A DNA stretch of 64,000 bases from Ampullaceana balthica (lineage: Eukaryota > Mollusca > Gastropoda > Lymnaeidae): the NCBI GenBank assembly GCA_944989445.1, contig CALYLW010001395.1:124001-188000 (forward strand), given 5' to 3'. This document shows positions 54,741 through 64,000 of the stretch, one piece after another (positions within the stretch are counted from its first letter, which is position 1; every line of letters starts with the position of its first letter). The notes below the pieces were generated by a model. It saw only the letters and a program-made list of their open reading frames with translations, searched no databases and was not told the DNA's origin. Both the position numbers and the translations under genes were made by a program.

Positions 54741-55072
54741 TAGATATGTGGGTTCTGATTCTCTGTCTTATTCCCAAGTAACGAGTCAATAAATATGTAA
54801 TTTTTAAAACTTTGTTGAAAACGAATATCTTAACATTGAAAGCTCAATATGTAACTAAATTTTTATCACACAAAGTTAAACTGACAGCATTTTCATATAT
54901 AAATGTAATAAATTCGTTATTGAAAATACGCAAACCAAATCACACATTTCTATTAAATTTCAATCATAATGTTGCTGTTTGCTTATAATTCTCATTTTTT
55001 TAAAAAAACGGAACTATTTTAAACACAAATACTGGAAATTAGATGATGTAGACGTGTTAACAGTAGGCTTGC
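54741..55072. other. AT-rich, no recognised feature
   Basis: A short GATA run at 54730-54746 is the only simple repeat. No gene is seen. Confidence 0.4.
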
Positions 55073-55312
55073 TGTAATAATGATATGTGTCACGTATGAT
55101 GAAAAGAACAGTAATTTTGCTGCAAGAACGATATGTGTCACGTATGATGAGAGAACAGTAGGCTTGCTGTAAGAAAGATATGTGTCACGTATGATGAAAA
55201 GAACAGTAGGGTTGCTGTTAAAATGATATGTGTCCCGTATGGTGAAAAGAACAGTGGGCTTGCTGTAATAACGATATGTGCCACGTATGATAAAAAGAAA
55301 AGTAAGCTTGCA
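55073..55312 (+). repeat. Tandem repeat of about 46 bp, five copies
   Basis: Units read ATATGTGTCACGTATGATGA then AAAGAACAGTAGGCTTGCTG. Five copies differ by a few bases. The hydrophobic - strand frame across it (55344-55138) is repeat-derived. Confidence 0.85.
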
Positions 55313-55472
55313 ATTATATTTATCCTGCTTAAAAACATGTACATATATATTTTAAATCTAAAACCTTATTGCACTATCATCCATATTTTGTCGAGAACCT
55401 CAAACTATTTAGACATATAGCTGCTAAAACATTTAATTGTAGAATTAATCCAATAAAACAAGTGCACCTTAT

Positions 55473-56412
55473 CTAAGGCAGTCAATATTGTTGAAAAAAG
55501 CTGTCCGGGTACCCGTCCAAATCTGAACAGGTACCCGGGTTACCCGTTCGAATAACCTCAAATTTTGCCGTCATGCCCGCTATTAGCATTGTACATGTAC
55601 TTCTTTGTTCATTATGGAAATGCAAATTTACATGTGATGAATCAGCGATTTAAAACTAATGTCATTGAAATACTACTATGTTACAGTAAAATAGTAATAT
55701 AAAAACAATGTGTATAGGGGTGCCGCAGTGATTTTTGGGGGGTTTTGGGGGGGGTGGGGCTAAACAAAGTCATTCAAAGGTAAAGGGCGGCAATCGTATG
55801 ATGACATGGTGAGTTATTTCTAGTTCATAGCTGACAACTGTTGTAATTAACCTAACTTTCCGAGACTTGCCCCTACTGAGTGGACCCAGCCCCCAGAATT
55901 TATTTGTGTTTTAACAGTGATTTTTTAAAAAATGTATGGTGGTGATAGGAGTGAAGTAAGGAGTGAGGGGGGGATTAGATAAACAACGTTGGCTTGTCTC
56001 AATGTTTTCAGCATATTTAAAAGCCAAAGCCAGGGTCATTTCTGACAGTTCATGCCCTTCCTAAATATTGGCGTTGCGGTCTTTTTTCCTTATTTTTTAG
56101 ATGATTTTTGTTTCATGTTCCAAAAAAAAGGTGCATCAAAATACATTTAAGTTTGTCAGGACCATGTTTTATTCCGGTTAAAAGTTATTTTTAAAGCGTT
56201 TTCGTGTTAAACGTATTTCACAGCATATTTTACAAACGAAAAGTTTTAATTTGATAAATTGATCACGAAATTTGAACACAAAATAGCAACAGTTTGGCCA
56301 CCGTTGGTATGGAGATTGCAGCAACCTTTTCACAGGTACCCGTGCACAAGTTTAATACCCGGGTAATTGCTCGGCAACGGGTTCCTGGGTACCCGTCGAC
56401 AGGCCTAACCGT
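55473..56412. mobile_element. GGGTACCCG-rich inverted-repeat element, about 0.94 kb
   Basis: The left end GGCAGTCAATATTGTTGAAA leads to TGTCCGGGTACCCGTCC. The right end ACGGGTTCCTGGGTACCCGT leads to CGACAGGCCTAACC. The ends are imperfect inverted repeats rich in the GGGTACCCG palindrome. Between them is a run of C and G tracts and AT-rich DNA with no open frame. A related left end lies at 17281-17446. Confidence 0.5.
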
Positions 56413-56589
56413 ATCACATTTTTTTAAAATTTGAACTTAAAAATTGAGTTGCTTGTATAGATTCGCATCTCTGCCTGCAAGTTTATGTCTATCAAAAAGC
56501 ATCTGTATTTACTTTTGTTGATCTCCACATGCAAGAAAACATTTGCTCAAAGAAATTTAGCAAAACTCAGATGAAGGCGGGTCTTCTGA

Positions 56590-56680
56590 ATGTCTTGGAG
56601 TGCCACAGAAAATTTCTGTGCCGGGCCGAATGTGGCCCGCGGGCCGCACTTTGCCCACCCTTTACCCAAAAGGATCTACG
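56590..56680. repeat. hAT-terminus-like fragment (GGCCCGCGGGCCGC)
   Basis: GAATGTGGCCCGCGGGCCGC followed by ACTTTGCCCACCC resembles the GC-rich right ends of small hAT elements. No left end was found. Confidence 0.35.
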
Positions 56681-57401
56681 ACACATTAAGTGTAAATTCA
56701 TTTCTTTAAATTTTGAGAAATGGGCGTTACTTAAATATGTGTATACCAAGGCGTAATTTATTTGTAATTAAAACAATATTTTTACAAAATAGAGGAAACA
56801 AAAATAAAACAACAAAGAAACAGGTCAATTTAGTGCCTTTGTTTAATTTCCTTTACATGATTTTTTATTTCTAAAGAAATTGCTTTTCGTTCGTCCATGA
56901 AATGCCTGTAGTGTTAATTTAATTTTAACCGTAATGCATTTGTTATTTCTTTCAAATTCACATTTTTTAATATTTTTTTCTAATATTTTTTCATTAAAGT
57001 GGTTACATTATGAATTATTTCTTGTATATAAGTAATATCCTAATGCTTTTTTTAAAATTTAAATTAATTTGCACATGTTGTGCAATAAACACTATCTTTT
57101 AAACCAGACATTTAAAACAGTTACATGTATTACGTCAAATACAAATGCCAACACCATTAACATATTTTATACTTAAAGAAATTAATTGTTTAAAATATTG
57201 ACATAAAATACAAAAGAAATTAACATTTTGCCACTAAGAAAATGTCCTTGCCATTCATTAGGCAAACGATCTCTCCCACTCCCCCCCCCACCCACCCAAA
57301 AAAAGAAATAAAAGATAATAAAAGACATTTTTGTTTGCTTTACCGATTTTAAACTAATGATAACAGAACGAGTAGCACTAGCCTTTAAGGGCGGCGCATA
57401 C
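56681..57401. other. AT-rich, no gene recognised
   Basis: If the - strand Ig gene is complete, its membrane exon should lie on this side. I searched for a hydrophobic exon with flanking AG/GT and did not find one. Confidence 0.4.
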
Positions 57402-57600
57402 TCGTGGTGACATGAAGGACTTCAGAGCGGTTCAACAGTATGGGTGGACTATAATCAAAATAGATAATGCAATAATAAGATCCGCTGTCGTTCATCACGG
57501 CTTGCTTCGATTTAGATTTGAGTTGGACTTTCCACCTGTTGTACAATTGTAAATGTGGTCCTTTGGTTTCCATCGTCCATCTTTCTTTTAGTGGTTGATA
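57402..57600 (-). CDS. Second Ig-like gene: second half of an Ig domain
   Basis: On the - strand, acceptor GTTTCCTTTAAG, then 66 codons and donor GTATGC; phase 0 in, phase 1 out. It encodes 'LQLYNRWKVQLKSKSKQAVM' and 'NDSGSYYCIIYFDYSPP', a textbook Asp-x-Gly-x-Tyr-x-Cys F strand, then 'NRSEVLHVTT' with an NRS glycosylation site. The same phases and position of the F strand occur in the + strand exon 29804-29996, which points to a paralogue. No downstream transmembrane exon is visible on this strand. Confidence 0.7.
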
Positions 57601-57602
57601 CT

Positions 57603-58139
57603 TAAAGGAAACAGAACATAAAAGAAAATTAAAATAGGTTTTTTTAAAAATCATACACATACGTTTCTTTTTAAATATTGTTTTATGTGTATCATTAAAC
57701 ATGACTATACCATACAACTTGTAAACATTAACAATTTCAACTAAAAACATGTTCCAATTGTACACACACACACATAAATACACACACAGACACACACACA
57801 ACAAAAAGAAACAACAAAAGAAAAAAACAAAAGAAATAAACAAAAAAGAAAAATTGGTCCAAAAAAATGTTTTTTTAAAGAATCATTTTTAAATACTCGG
57901 GAGTTAACCCTGAATTTGATAAAAATTTACCTCAAGAATTATTTTTTTTTAATTATTTAATGGATGGGTCGAATTAGGACTTGCTTGCTTTGTAAAACAA
58001 ATGTGCACATAGAGATCATTTTGTGCCCAAGACTTAAAAGTCTTGAAATATAATTATAAAACAATATCATTTAAGAGTAATTTCATTCAAAGTTAGCTGG
58101 ATTGTTCTATTGCTATTCTTGAAAATTGTAAACTACAAT
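57603..58139. other. Non-coding, putative intron of the - strand Ig gene
   Basis: Includes a (CA)n-rich and A-rich tract at 57760-57850. The 152-residue - strand frame through it is low complexity at its start and merges with the Ig exon only by read-through of the intron. Confidence 0.45.
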
Positions 58140-58512
58140 CCTACATGTGGAAGAAATCAGAAGCCCCGAGCCTAGTGCTCTTCATGGGTCTGGAAGACCC
58201 TCCCAGCTATCTGGCCCCCTCCCCCAGAAAAGGACGTTACAGCTGGGAACGAGTGGTCGCTTCTGAAGCGGCCACCTGGGCATCCAGGACAAAGAGTCGA
58301 AGATGCCTCCCACCAAGTTTGACCTCACAAGGAGGGGTGGAATTTCCTTACTACGACCCGCTACCACTTTGGCGCTACCCCGGCAAAGCATACGGGTCTC
58401 TATGGTTAGGACCGCCGCAATGCGGGGGGTCATCAATGACCTACCGAGGGTGCAACCCCCACTGGAAGGTTTCCTCAGGGCTGCAATCAATAAATCTGAT
58501 CTTATTGTTTTG
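58140..58512. other. GC-rich unclassified segment
   Basis: Sharp rise in GC against AT-rich flanks. Frames of 77-123 codons are open on both strands, which GC-rich DNA produces by chance. Words such as GCCCCGAGCCTAGTGCTCTT and GAAGGTTTCCTCAGGGCTGC suggest retroelement untranslated DNA. I could not match it to another part of the window. Confidence 0.35.
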
Positions 58513-58679
58513 TTGACAAAAACATTTAGTTGCTAATTCATTACGAAGAGGCTTTGCCATTTCTAAGATCGGAAAAAGTCATATTCATTTAGTAATGTTC
58601 TATATATATTTTAGAATGCATTTTAGTATTTAGTGGAACAACATTTTGAAGCATAAATACAGTCGAATCACTAAGTTCT

Positions 58680-58910
58680 CAAAATTTGATAGCATGGTAA
58701 AATTACGAAACTGTTTTTCTCTTTTCAAGTCCAATAAGCTGTCTTAAATTAACGGACAATTAACAAATAGCTGATGAGATAATTCCTTCTAAACATACCT
58801 ACATTTAAATATTGACTGCTGATAAGATAATTCCTTCTAAACATACCTACATTTAAATATTGACTCGTAACTTCCATTAAATTTTTATGAAATTTGTCCT
58901 GAATAAAGAT
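58680..58910 (-). repeat. Inverted-repeat partner of 63770-63965
   Basis: Read on the - strand it matches 63770-63965 on the + strand: AAATTTCATAAAAATTTAAT, then AGTCAATAT, TTTGTTAATT, TTAATTTAAGACAGCTTATT and CAGTTTCGTAAT. A 48-bp stretch (CCTACATTTAAATATTGACT and neighbours) is tandemly doubled here at about 58768-58863. Short similar peptides are encoded at both sites, but no gene is recognised. Confidence 0.7.
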
Positions 58911-59403
58911 ATATATAGCCCCAATATTTCTAGTATTAGACTTCCGATTAATTATGACAAAGTCTATGGTAATTTCACAGCTATTTTCTTCTAGATGCAA
59001 GAGGTTGGATTTATTATTTCTTTTCAAATTTCTTCAGGCTGTAAAAAGTATTTTAAAATTTGTCTATATGTAACAAACAAAATGTGCAATTTCTGTTAAA
59101 CATTTTTTAAGCTTATTTTGTGTATTTTAATCAAAATTTCTTAAAAGGAACCCACGAAAAAAACTTTTTTTTATTAAAATAAAATAGAATTTTTTTGTCA
59201 GGCTAATCAAAGGGACTATGTGATTGGCTATTTTGACTCTTTACAAGAATATCAATTTCTTTACAAATCATTTTTAAGCAAAGTCCTTTCTAATCACAAT
59301 GTAACAGAATTTATAAAATGTGTTATTATTTACATTAATGGTTGGTAAACAAAGTAAAATTAAAACCTCATCATAAAGACCTTATAGATACAAACAGCCC
59401 TAC
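58911..59403. other. Non-coding, putative intron of the - strand Ig gene
   Basis: AT-rich. A - strand frame (59027-58749) contains 'NSCEITIDFVIINRKSN'. It might be an alternative ectodomain exon, but its splice sites are ambiguous. Confidence 0.35.
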
Positions 59404-59597
59404 CATCTCGCCGAGATCCAGATCTGAAATCAGTGGATGGAAATACGATACTAAAGCACAGTACGGCTCAGGGCTTTCAAATAACATTTTACACAACTGA
59501 AGCCCAAATATCGACGCCAGATACCCAGGTATGTCTTCCAGACGTCTAGTGTCACATGTCAAGCTGAATGGCTCTCCTTCTGTGACTGTTAACTTGT
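59404..59597 (-). CDS. Second Ig-like gene: first half of an Ig domain
   Basis: On the - strand, acceptor CTTGAGATTCTAG, donor GTAGGG; phase 1 in, phase 0 out. It encodes 'DKLTVTEGEPFSLTCDTR' (Ig A' and B strands with the first Cys) and then 'FESPEPYCALVSYFHPL' up to 'DLDLGEM'. Both phases and the 'GEP...C' start match the + strand exon 28176-28390. The upstream signal-peptide exon was not found; the LINE at 60 kb lies on that side. It could be a functional paralogue or a fragment. Confidence 0.6.
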
Positions 59598-59985
59598 CTA
59601 GAATCTCAAGAAAACATATTGTCTTCAGGGGACAGTGTATCTTCGAGGATTTTAAAAAGAAAATACAAATTATATTATTGTATTCAAATACAATGAGAGC
59701 CTATATGGTTTTTAAAAAATACATAACACTAACATTAATGTTTATTTAATAGCTTTAACAATTACATAACATATTTTGACTAAGCCTGTGGTATAAGTAC
59801 GAGTTCTACGCGTTAAAGGTTTTAAAATAAAATTATATCGATTTAGTGCATCTCGGTTTTTACTACTCCTCTTTTCATTTCAAATATCAGATTAATTCTA
59901 TAGCCTGATTTTATTTTTTATAAGTACTATACATATGGCATTAGGCTGAAGTGAATGTACATTCTCTTTTGGGTCGAGCCGTTAG
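59598..59985. other. AT-rich, no recognised feature
   Basis: Upstream side of the - strand Ig exon. No start codon with a signal-peptide-like sequence was found. Confidence 0.4.
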
Positions 59986-59989
59986 GCTC

Positions 59990-62900
59990 TTAGGACCCGG
60001 TTCATTTTATCAAATGCAAGCCTCATCAAGCGGGCATCGCCATAGAGGTATTCCTCTGCAGGTACCGTGACTTCTCCTTCCAAATACCCGCACAGCTCGG
60101 GGCACCCTTCGAGTCTCCTCCGGGTGGCCACACAGCCGAGAGGCCAGTTCCCTTCTAGTGTTGAACTTGTACAGGTAGCTTCGTATGGAACAATGTTTAG
60201 TTCTCATTCTAGTTATGAGCGTCTGATTGCTACGTCCAATTTCCCAACAGGAGTCGCTTTTGCTCGTTCGCGTCATGTAATGGAATAACTTCTGGCTGAG
60301 CTTCCAGATGCCCAGCCCTGAAGCCATTTCTCTCGGAAATGGTCTTTTAGCCACGATCAGTGGGTCATCGGGTGACTGGTTTGCGGCTGAGCTGACCCAC
60401 CTCTCGCTAACTTATCGACCCTGTCTGAATGAGGCTCGCCACTGAGCCCAGTGATGTACTGAAGGACTACTTTTCCGCCTCGTGCTAGGATTTCAATAAT
60501 GTCAGGTCTAGGTTGGAGGTATTGAATAAGTACTCCGTTTCCACTTCTGCCATCCTTGAAACGTGAGCCGTCCAAGAAGACTTTTAACACGCAGTCGCCA
60601 TTAGCCTCAATTGTCTTCAGAGTCTCGTCTCGCTTGAGCTCGACGGGACTGGCTTTCGTCACCGCTGTATTTGCCAGTGTCAAACGTAGTTCAGGCAAAT
60701 CAAAGCTTTCACGTGGTCCTCGAGCAGGGACCAGTTGCATTCGTGCCCTGTGATTGGGTATGGGGACTGAGTCTTCTAGTTCGTGGACCGTATCCAAGAA
60801 GGATGGTCTTTTCAGTCGGGTCCTCTTTACCCATCGGTCTTGTAGTTGGAAGCAGGGTTCGTCATGCTCCAACCCACGGTATCGCTCTACCGTGGTCATG
60901 ATTCCAAGTTTGACATAATTTCTACAGTGGCTGTTAGTGTCGTACGCAACGCCCCGAATAAAAAACGTAGAGCTTGGTTTTTTAATCGATCCAGTCCCTC
61001 TAGAGCCGTCTGGCTCGCAAAGGCCTGGACCGGGCGGATGTAGTCAATGGCACCCCTCCCACTACCGAGATAAAGAGCTCTCAGTAGTCTTGCGTCCGTG
61101 CCCCAACTAGTGCTAGCCAGTTTCTTCTTTAGGGACAGTTTAGCTGTGGCTTTGGCGCACAATTCACGTACATGGTTATGTAGTTGGGCCTTCTGGTCCA
61201 ACTTGATTCCCAATTACGTTGGTGTCCGATCCCAATTCAATCTTCTCCCACATATCTGAAGCACCACCTCATGCTTCAGGGCATTCCGTCCATTTGTAAA
61301 AATGGAGTGGACTGTTTTCTCAGTATTGACTACTAGGCGCAATCAGTTGGCGTAGTCTTCGATTCGATTCAGATCTTCCTGCAGCCGGTTCTGCAGTGTT
61401 GCAACGTCTTTTCCTGAACTCCATATAGCAAAATCGTCAGCAAACATGGCATTCTGCGACCCCAGAATGCCTTGTAGGTCGTGGACGTAGGCTAAGAACA
61501 ATGTACAACTGAGGGCGGAACCCTGCGGGAGTCCGTCCTCCAGGCGTGCCTCGTTGGATACTGACTCCCCCACTTGGGTCTTGATCGTTCTGTCCGTAAG
61601 GAACGATTTTATCCAACTTTACATGTTTGCAGTGCCACTTAACTGCTGCAACTTATAAAGTAGCCCTCCACGCCACACCTTGTCGTATGCCTGCTTCAGA
61701 TCGAAGAACACCGCAACGGTGTGATTCCTCGACTGCAGTTCATTTGTAATCGTCTGAATTAAACGGAGAGCCTGGTCCATCGGTTGGCGTCCCTTTCGGA
61801 ACCCACCCTGAGTCATTAGAATGCTTTTGGTCTTTTCGAGGAACCTGTAGAGTCGTGCATTCTCTAACCGTTCAGCTACCTTCCCCACACACGATGTGAG
61901 GGAAATTTGTCGGTAACTGGACAGGTGTTCACCTGTTTTCCCCTCTTTGGGAATTGGGGTTATTGTGGCCTTTTTCCACATCTTCGGCAGCGTGCCTGTT
62001 GTCCAAGTTATATTTATGAAACTCAATAGTTTCATTCGGGCTGTCTTGCCCAGATGTTTGAGCATTTCATTGTGAACTTTATCAGGACCTGGTGCTTTGC
62101 CAGCTTGACACTTGTTAAGAGCGGTTTGCAACTCTGTCATTGTGAAGGGGGCCGCGAAAACCTCTAGTTGAGGACCCATGCTTTGTCTCCTTGAGCCCTA
62201 AGTCCATTCAGTCCATTGTTCGGCTAAAGTCAGATCTGGCACCTTTCTTGTTTACCTGGGCTAAGTGTTTGTTTAGCGCTCGTGCACGCTTAACTTCACT
62301 AGCCCTTTGGCCCTTTAGTGTTGTCAAAGGTTGGAGTTCCTCGTTTTTCCTGCGCCAGATAGTGTATCTATGATCCGCCAAACTTTTCTCCCGTCTACGA
62401 GGTCGAGTTTTTCGCACGTATTTACCCATTTCGCCTTCTTCGCTTTGTCGATAGCCGCCCGGAATTCAGCCGTCAGTCTGTTGTACGCCATACGAGCTTC
62501 GGGTGTCTTCAACCTAGCGGCCTTTTCCGTGCTTTTGCTCGTTCTTTCACCAATTCTGCCAGACTCTTCTCCCAGTAAGGTCTGAACTTCTGTTTGCCGT
62601 TAATCCTTGGGTATCGTTCGCCTCGCAACCCCAAGGATTGTGTCAATAAACCGCCCGTAGGTGGCATCCATGTTGTCTCCTGCAACATCCAGCAGAGCGA
62701 GCTTGGTATCGCTCTCGGCCTCGTACTTACGCAAATCGGCCTTACGGAACTGCCCATGCCTTCTTTCAAATCGAGGTTTTTTTGCACCAAGCACAAATTC
62801 AATCAGGATTGGGGGATGGTCGCTCCCTACTTCCTTTAATACTTCCAGTCAATGCTGTGACTCTAGGTCAGCGGATATAAGCGTTAGATCTGGGCGGGAC

Positions 62901-63600
62901 TCCGTGCTTTGGCCCGTGTGCAGCAGTGTCGGTTCACTGTCTGCGTTCTGAAGCCTGATGCAATTCGTAATGATACAGACGTCCTCAATGTAACGGACTG
63001 ACGCGTTCCATTTGGCATAGGCCCAGTCAGGAGATTGTGCGTTAAAATCTCCTGCTATTATTGTTCTACCAAAAGTGACATCTTCCCCAATTGGAAGTGT
63101 GATTGGGTTTCTGGGCGTATTATACACGTTTGTGATCGTAAAGCCAACGTCACCTTTAAAAACTCTCACAGTGAGAGTATCAGTGTTGCCGTAACACTTG
63201 ACTTCGAGCAGTTCCATCGTTAAATTATTCCGGACAGCTGTGGCAAGACCTCGACATCGCGGGTCACACTTGCAATGGTATAACGAGTAACCAGTGATAT
63301 GAAACGGCTTTCCCTTAAGAATCGTTTCTTGGAACAGTGCTACATCCACTTTTCGTTCGTGGAGTATTTTGGTTGCTTCGTGTGCCTTTTGCCTTATGCC
63401 ACAGACATTCAACAAGGACGGCCAGTCACCGATTGACCGCTTGGACATGGCCTGTCGTTCGTCACCATGCCTCTAAAAGGGGATGTAGCCAACCGACCCG
63501 ACGTACCACCATCCTCCGAGAAGGGGTTTTCAAGGTCCATTCCGGAACCTGCGTTTTTCGATAAAAGAACCATAGAATAGAGAGGGGGCTTAAGTAATTT
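59990..63600 (-). pseudogene. Degenerate LINE with endonuclease, RT and RNase H (I/R1-type layout)
   Basis: On the - strand an N-terminal piece leads into the apurinic endonuclease at 63448-62849 ('VDVALFQET', 'IIAGDFNAQSPDWAY'). A linker follows at 62802-62208, then RT at 62179-61619 ('GKAPGPDKVHNEMLKHLGK', 'TPIPKEGKTG', 'GGFRKGRQPMDQ', 'FFDLKQAYDKVW') and 61573-61343 ('LPQGSALSCTLF', 'FADDFAIW'). A C-terminal RNase H lies at 60899-60357 ('VFLDGSRFKDGRSGNGVLIQ'), then a tail to about 60010. The RNase H places it among I-, R1- or Nimb-type elements. Frameshifts separate the parts and the endonuclease appears cut before its end, so it is inactive. No first ORF is in the window. Confidence 0.85.
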
Positions 63601-63707
63601 GACCGAATCTATAGTTAGCCTAGACGAAATCTTTATAAAACCGGTTCCAAGTCTTAATCGAACAGGCCTTTTCATGATATGGTGGGAATCTATTAATAAA
63701 AATATTG

Positions 63708-63710
<3 letters not shown>

Positions 63711-63757
<47 letters not shown>
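63711..63757. repeat. (AT)n microsatellite
   Basis: About 23 AT dinucleotides next to the 5' side of the - strand LINE. Confidence 0.95.
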
Positions 63758-63761
<4 letters not shown>

Positions 63762-63769
63762 CTTTTTTT

Positions 63770-63965
63770 AAAGACAAATTTCATAAAAATTTAATAAATG
63801 ATACAAGTCAATATGTAAATATGAGTATATTGAGAAGTGTGTATCTTATGAGCAATTTGTTAATTATTCGTTAATTTAAGACAGCTTATTGGAATTGAAA
63901 AAGGAAAAACAGTTTCGTAATATTTCTATGCTAACAACTTTAAGAACATTGAGATGTGACTGTAA
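63770..63965 (+). repeat. Inverted-repeat partner of 58680-58910
   Basis: AAATTTCATAAAAATTTAAT through GACAGCTTATTGGAATTGAA matches the - strand of 58680-58910. The pair brackets the LINE region and part of the second Ig gene. The last 35 bases of the window show nothing further. Confidence 0.7.
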
Positions 63966-64000
63966 ATATGTTTCAAAACAACATTGTTCTGCTAAAATGT

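Noticed and set aside
55138..55344. Hydrophobic - strand frame as a membrane protein
   Set aside because: Its internal periodicity follows the 46-bp tandem repeat.
57385..57843. Reading the whole 152-residue - strand frame as one exon
   Set aside because: The upstream half is low-complexity intron; a clear acceptor at 57601-57602 starts the Ig-coding part.
60010..63777. Several + strand frames of 60-96 residues in this interval
   Set aside because: They are antisense shadows of the - strand LINE, whose protein motifs are unambiguous.

Overview
This window is AT-rich, repeat-dense invertebrate DNA with short exons and GT/AG introns. It fits a mollusc genome, most likely a heterobranch or freshwater pulmonate snail. 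That guess rests on the mix of degenerate LINEs, abundant small inverted-repeat elements, tRNA-derived SINE-like units and long minisatellites. The species cannot be fixed from the sequence. A run of Ns at 17447-17857 is an assembly gap. Most long open frames are tandem-repeat artefacts or transposon fragments.

The main host gene lies on the + strand from about 28.2 to 50.4 kb. Eight phase-compatible exons can be read: two that together form one Ig-like domain (28176-28390, 29804-29996), one carrying a single transmembrane helix (32912-33040), and five encoding a compact RhoGAP domain that ends at a TGA at 49631. A 19-bp minisatellite and then an AATAAA signal follow the stop. The predicted product is a single-pass receptor with an Ig ectodomain joined almost directly to a RhoGAP domain. 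I do not recognise it as a described family. The 5' end (signal peptide, any further ectodomain) was not found. A second pair of Ig half-domain exons lies on the - strand (59404-59597 and 57402-57600) with the same exon phases. It is probably a paralogue facing the first gene, and its membrane and RhoGAP exons were not seen in the window.

Layout: 0-7.5 kb holds a 1.2-kb CATA microsatellite, small hAT-like and foldback elements, and a 1.74-kb element with about 600-bp inverted repeats. From 7.6 to 10.5 kb is a - strand LINE interrupted by a small inverted-repeat element. From 14.0 to 16.55 kb is a broken + strand LINE whose C-terminal tail has expanded into a 7-residue minisatellite. From 16.9 to 28 kb are dispersed repeats, a 1-kb 19-bp minisatellite, a pogo-like MITE and a hAT transposase relic. 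The introns of the receptor gene hold minisatellites, a pogo-like element, a 6.1-kb Ty3/Gypsy retrotransposon sitting at the junction of a tandem duplication, a piggyBac-like element and a small TAGGGCTG-ended element. From 50.6 to 53.7 kb is a degenerate hAT element with an 8-bp target duplication. From 53.9 to 56.4 kb are further MITEs and tandem repeats. From 60 to 63.6 kb is a - strand LINE with endonuclease, reverse transcriptase and RNase H remnants.

No rRNA, intact tRNA gene, CRISPR array or bacterial-type operon was seen. All gene calls are by eye; no alignments or searches were run.
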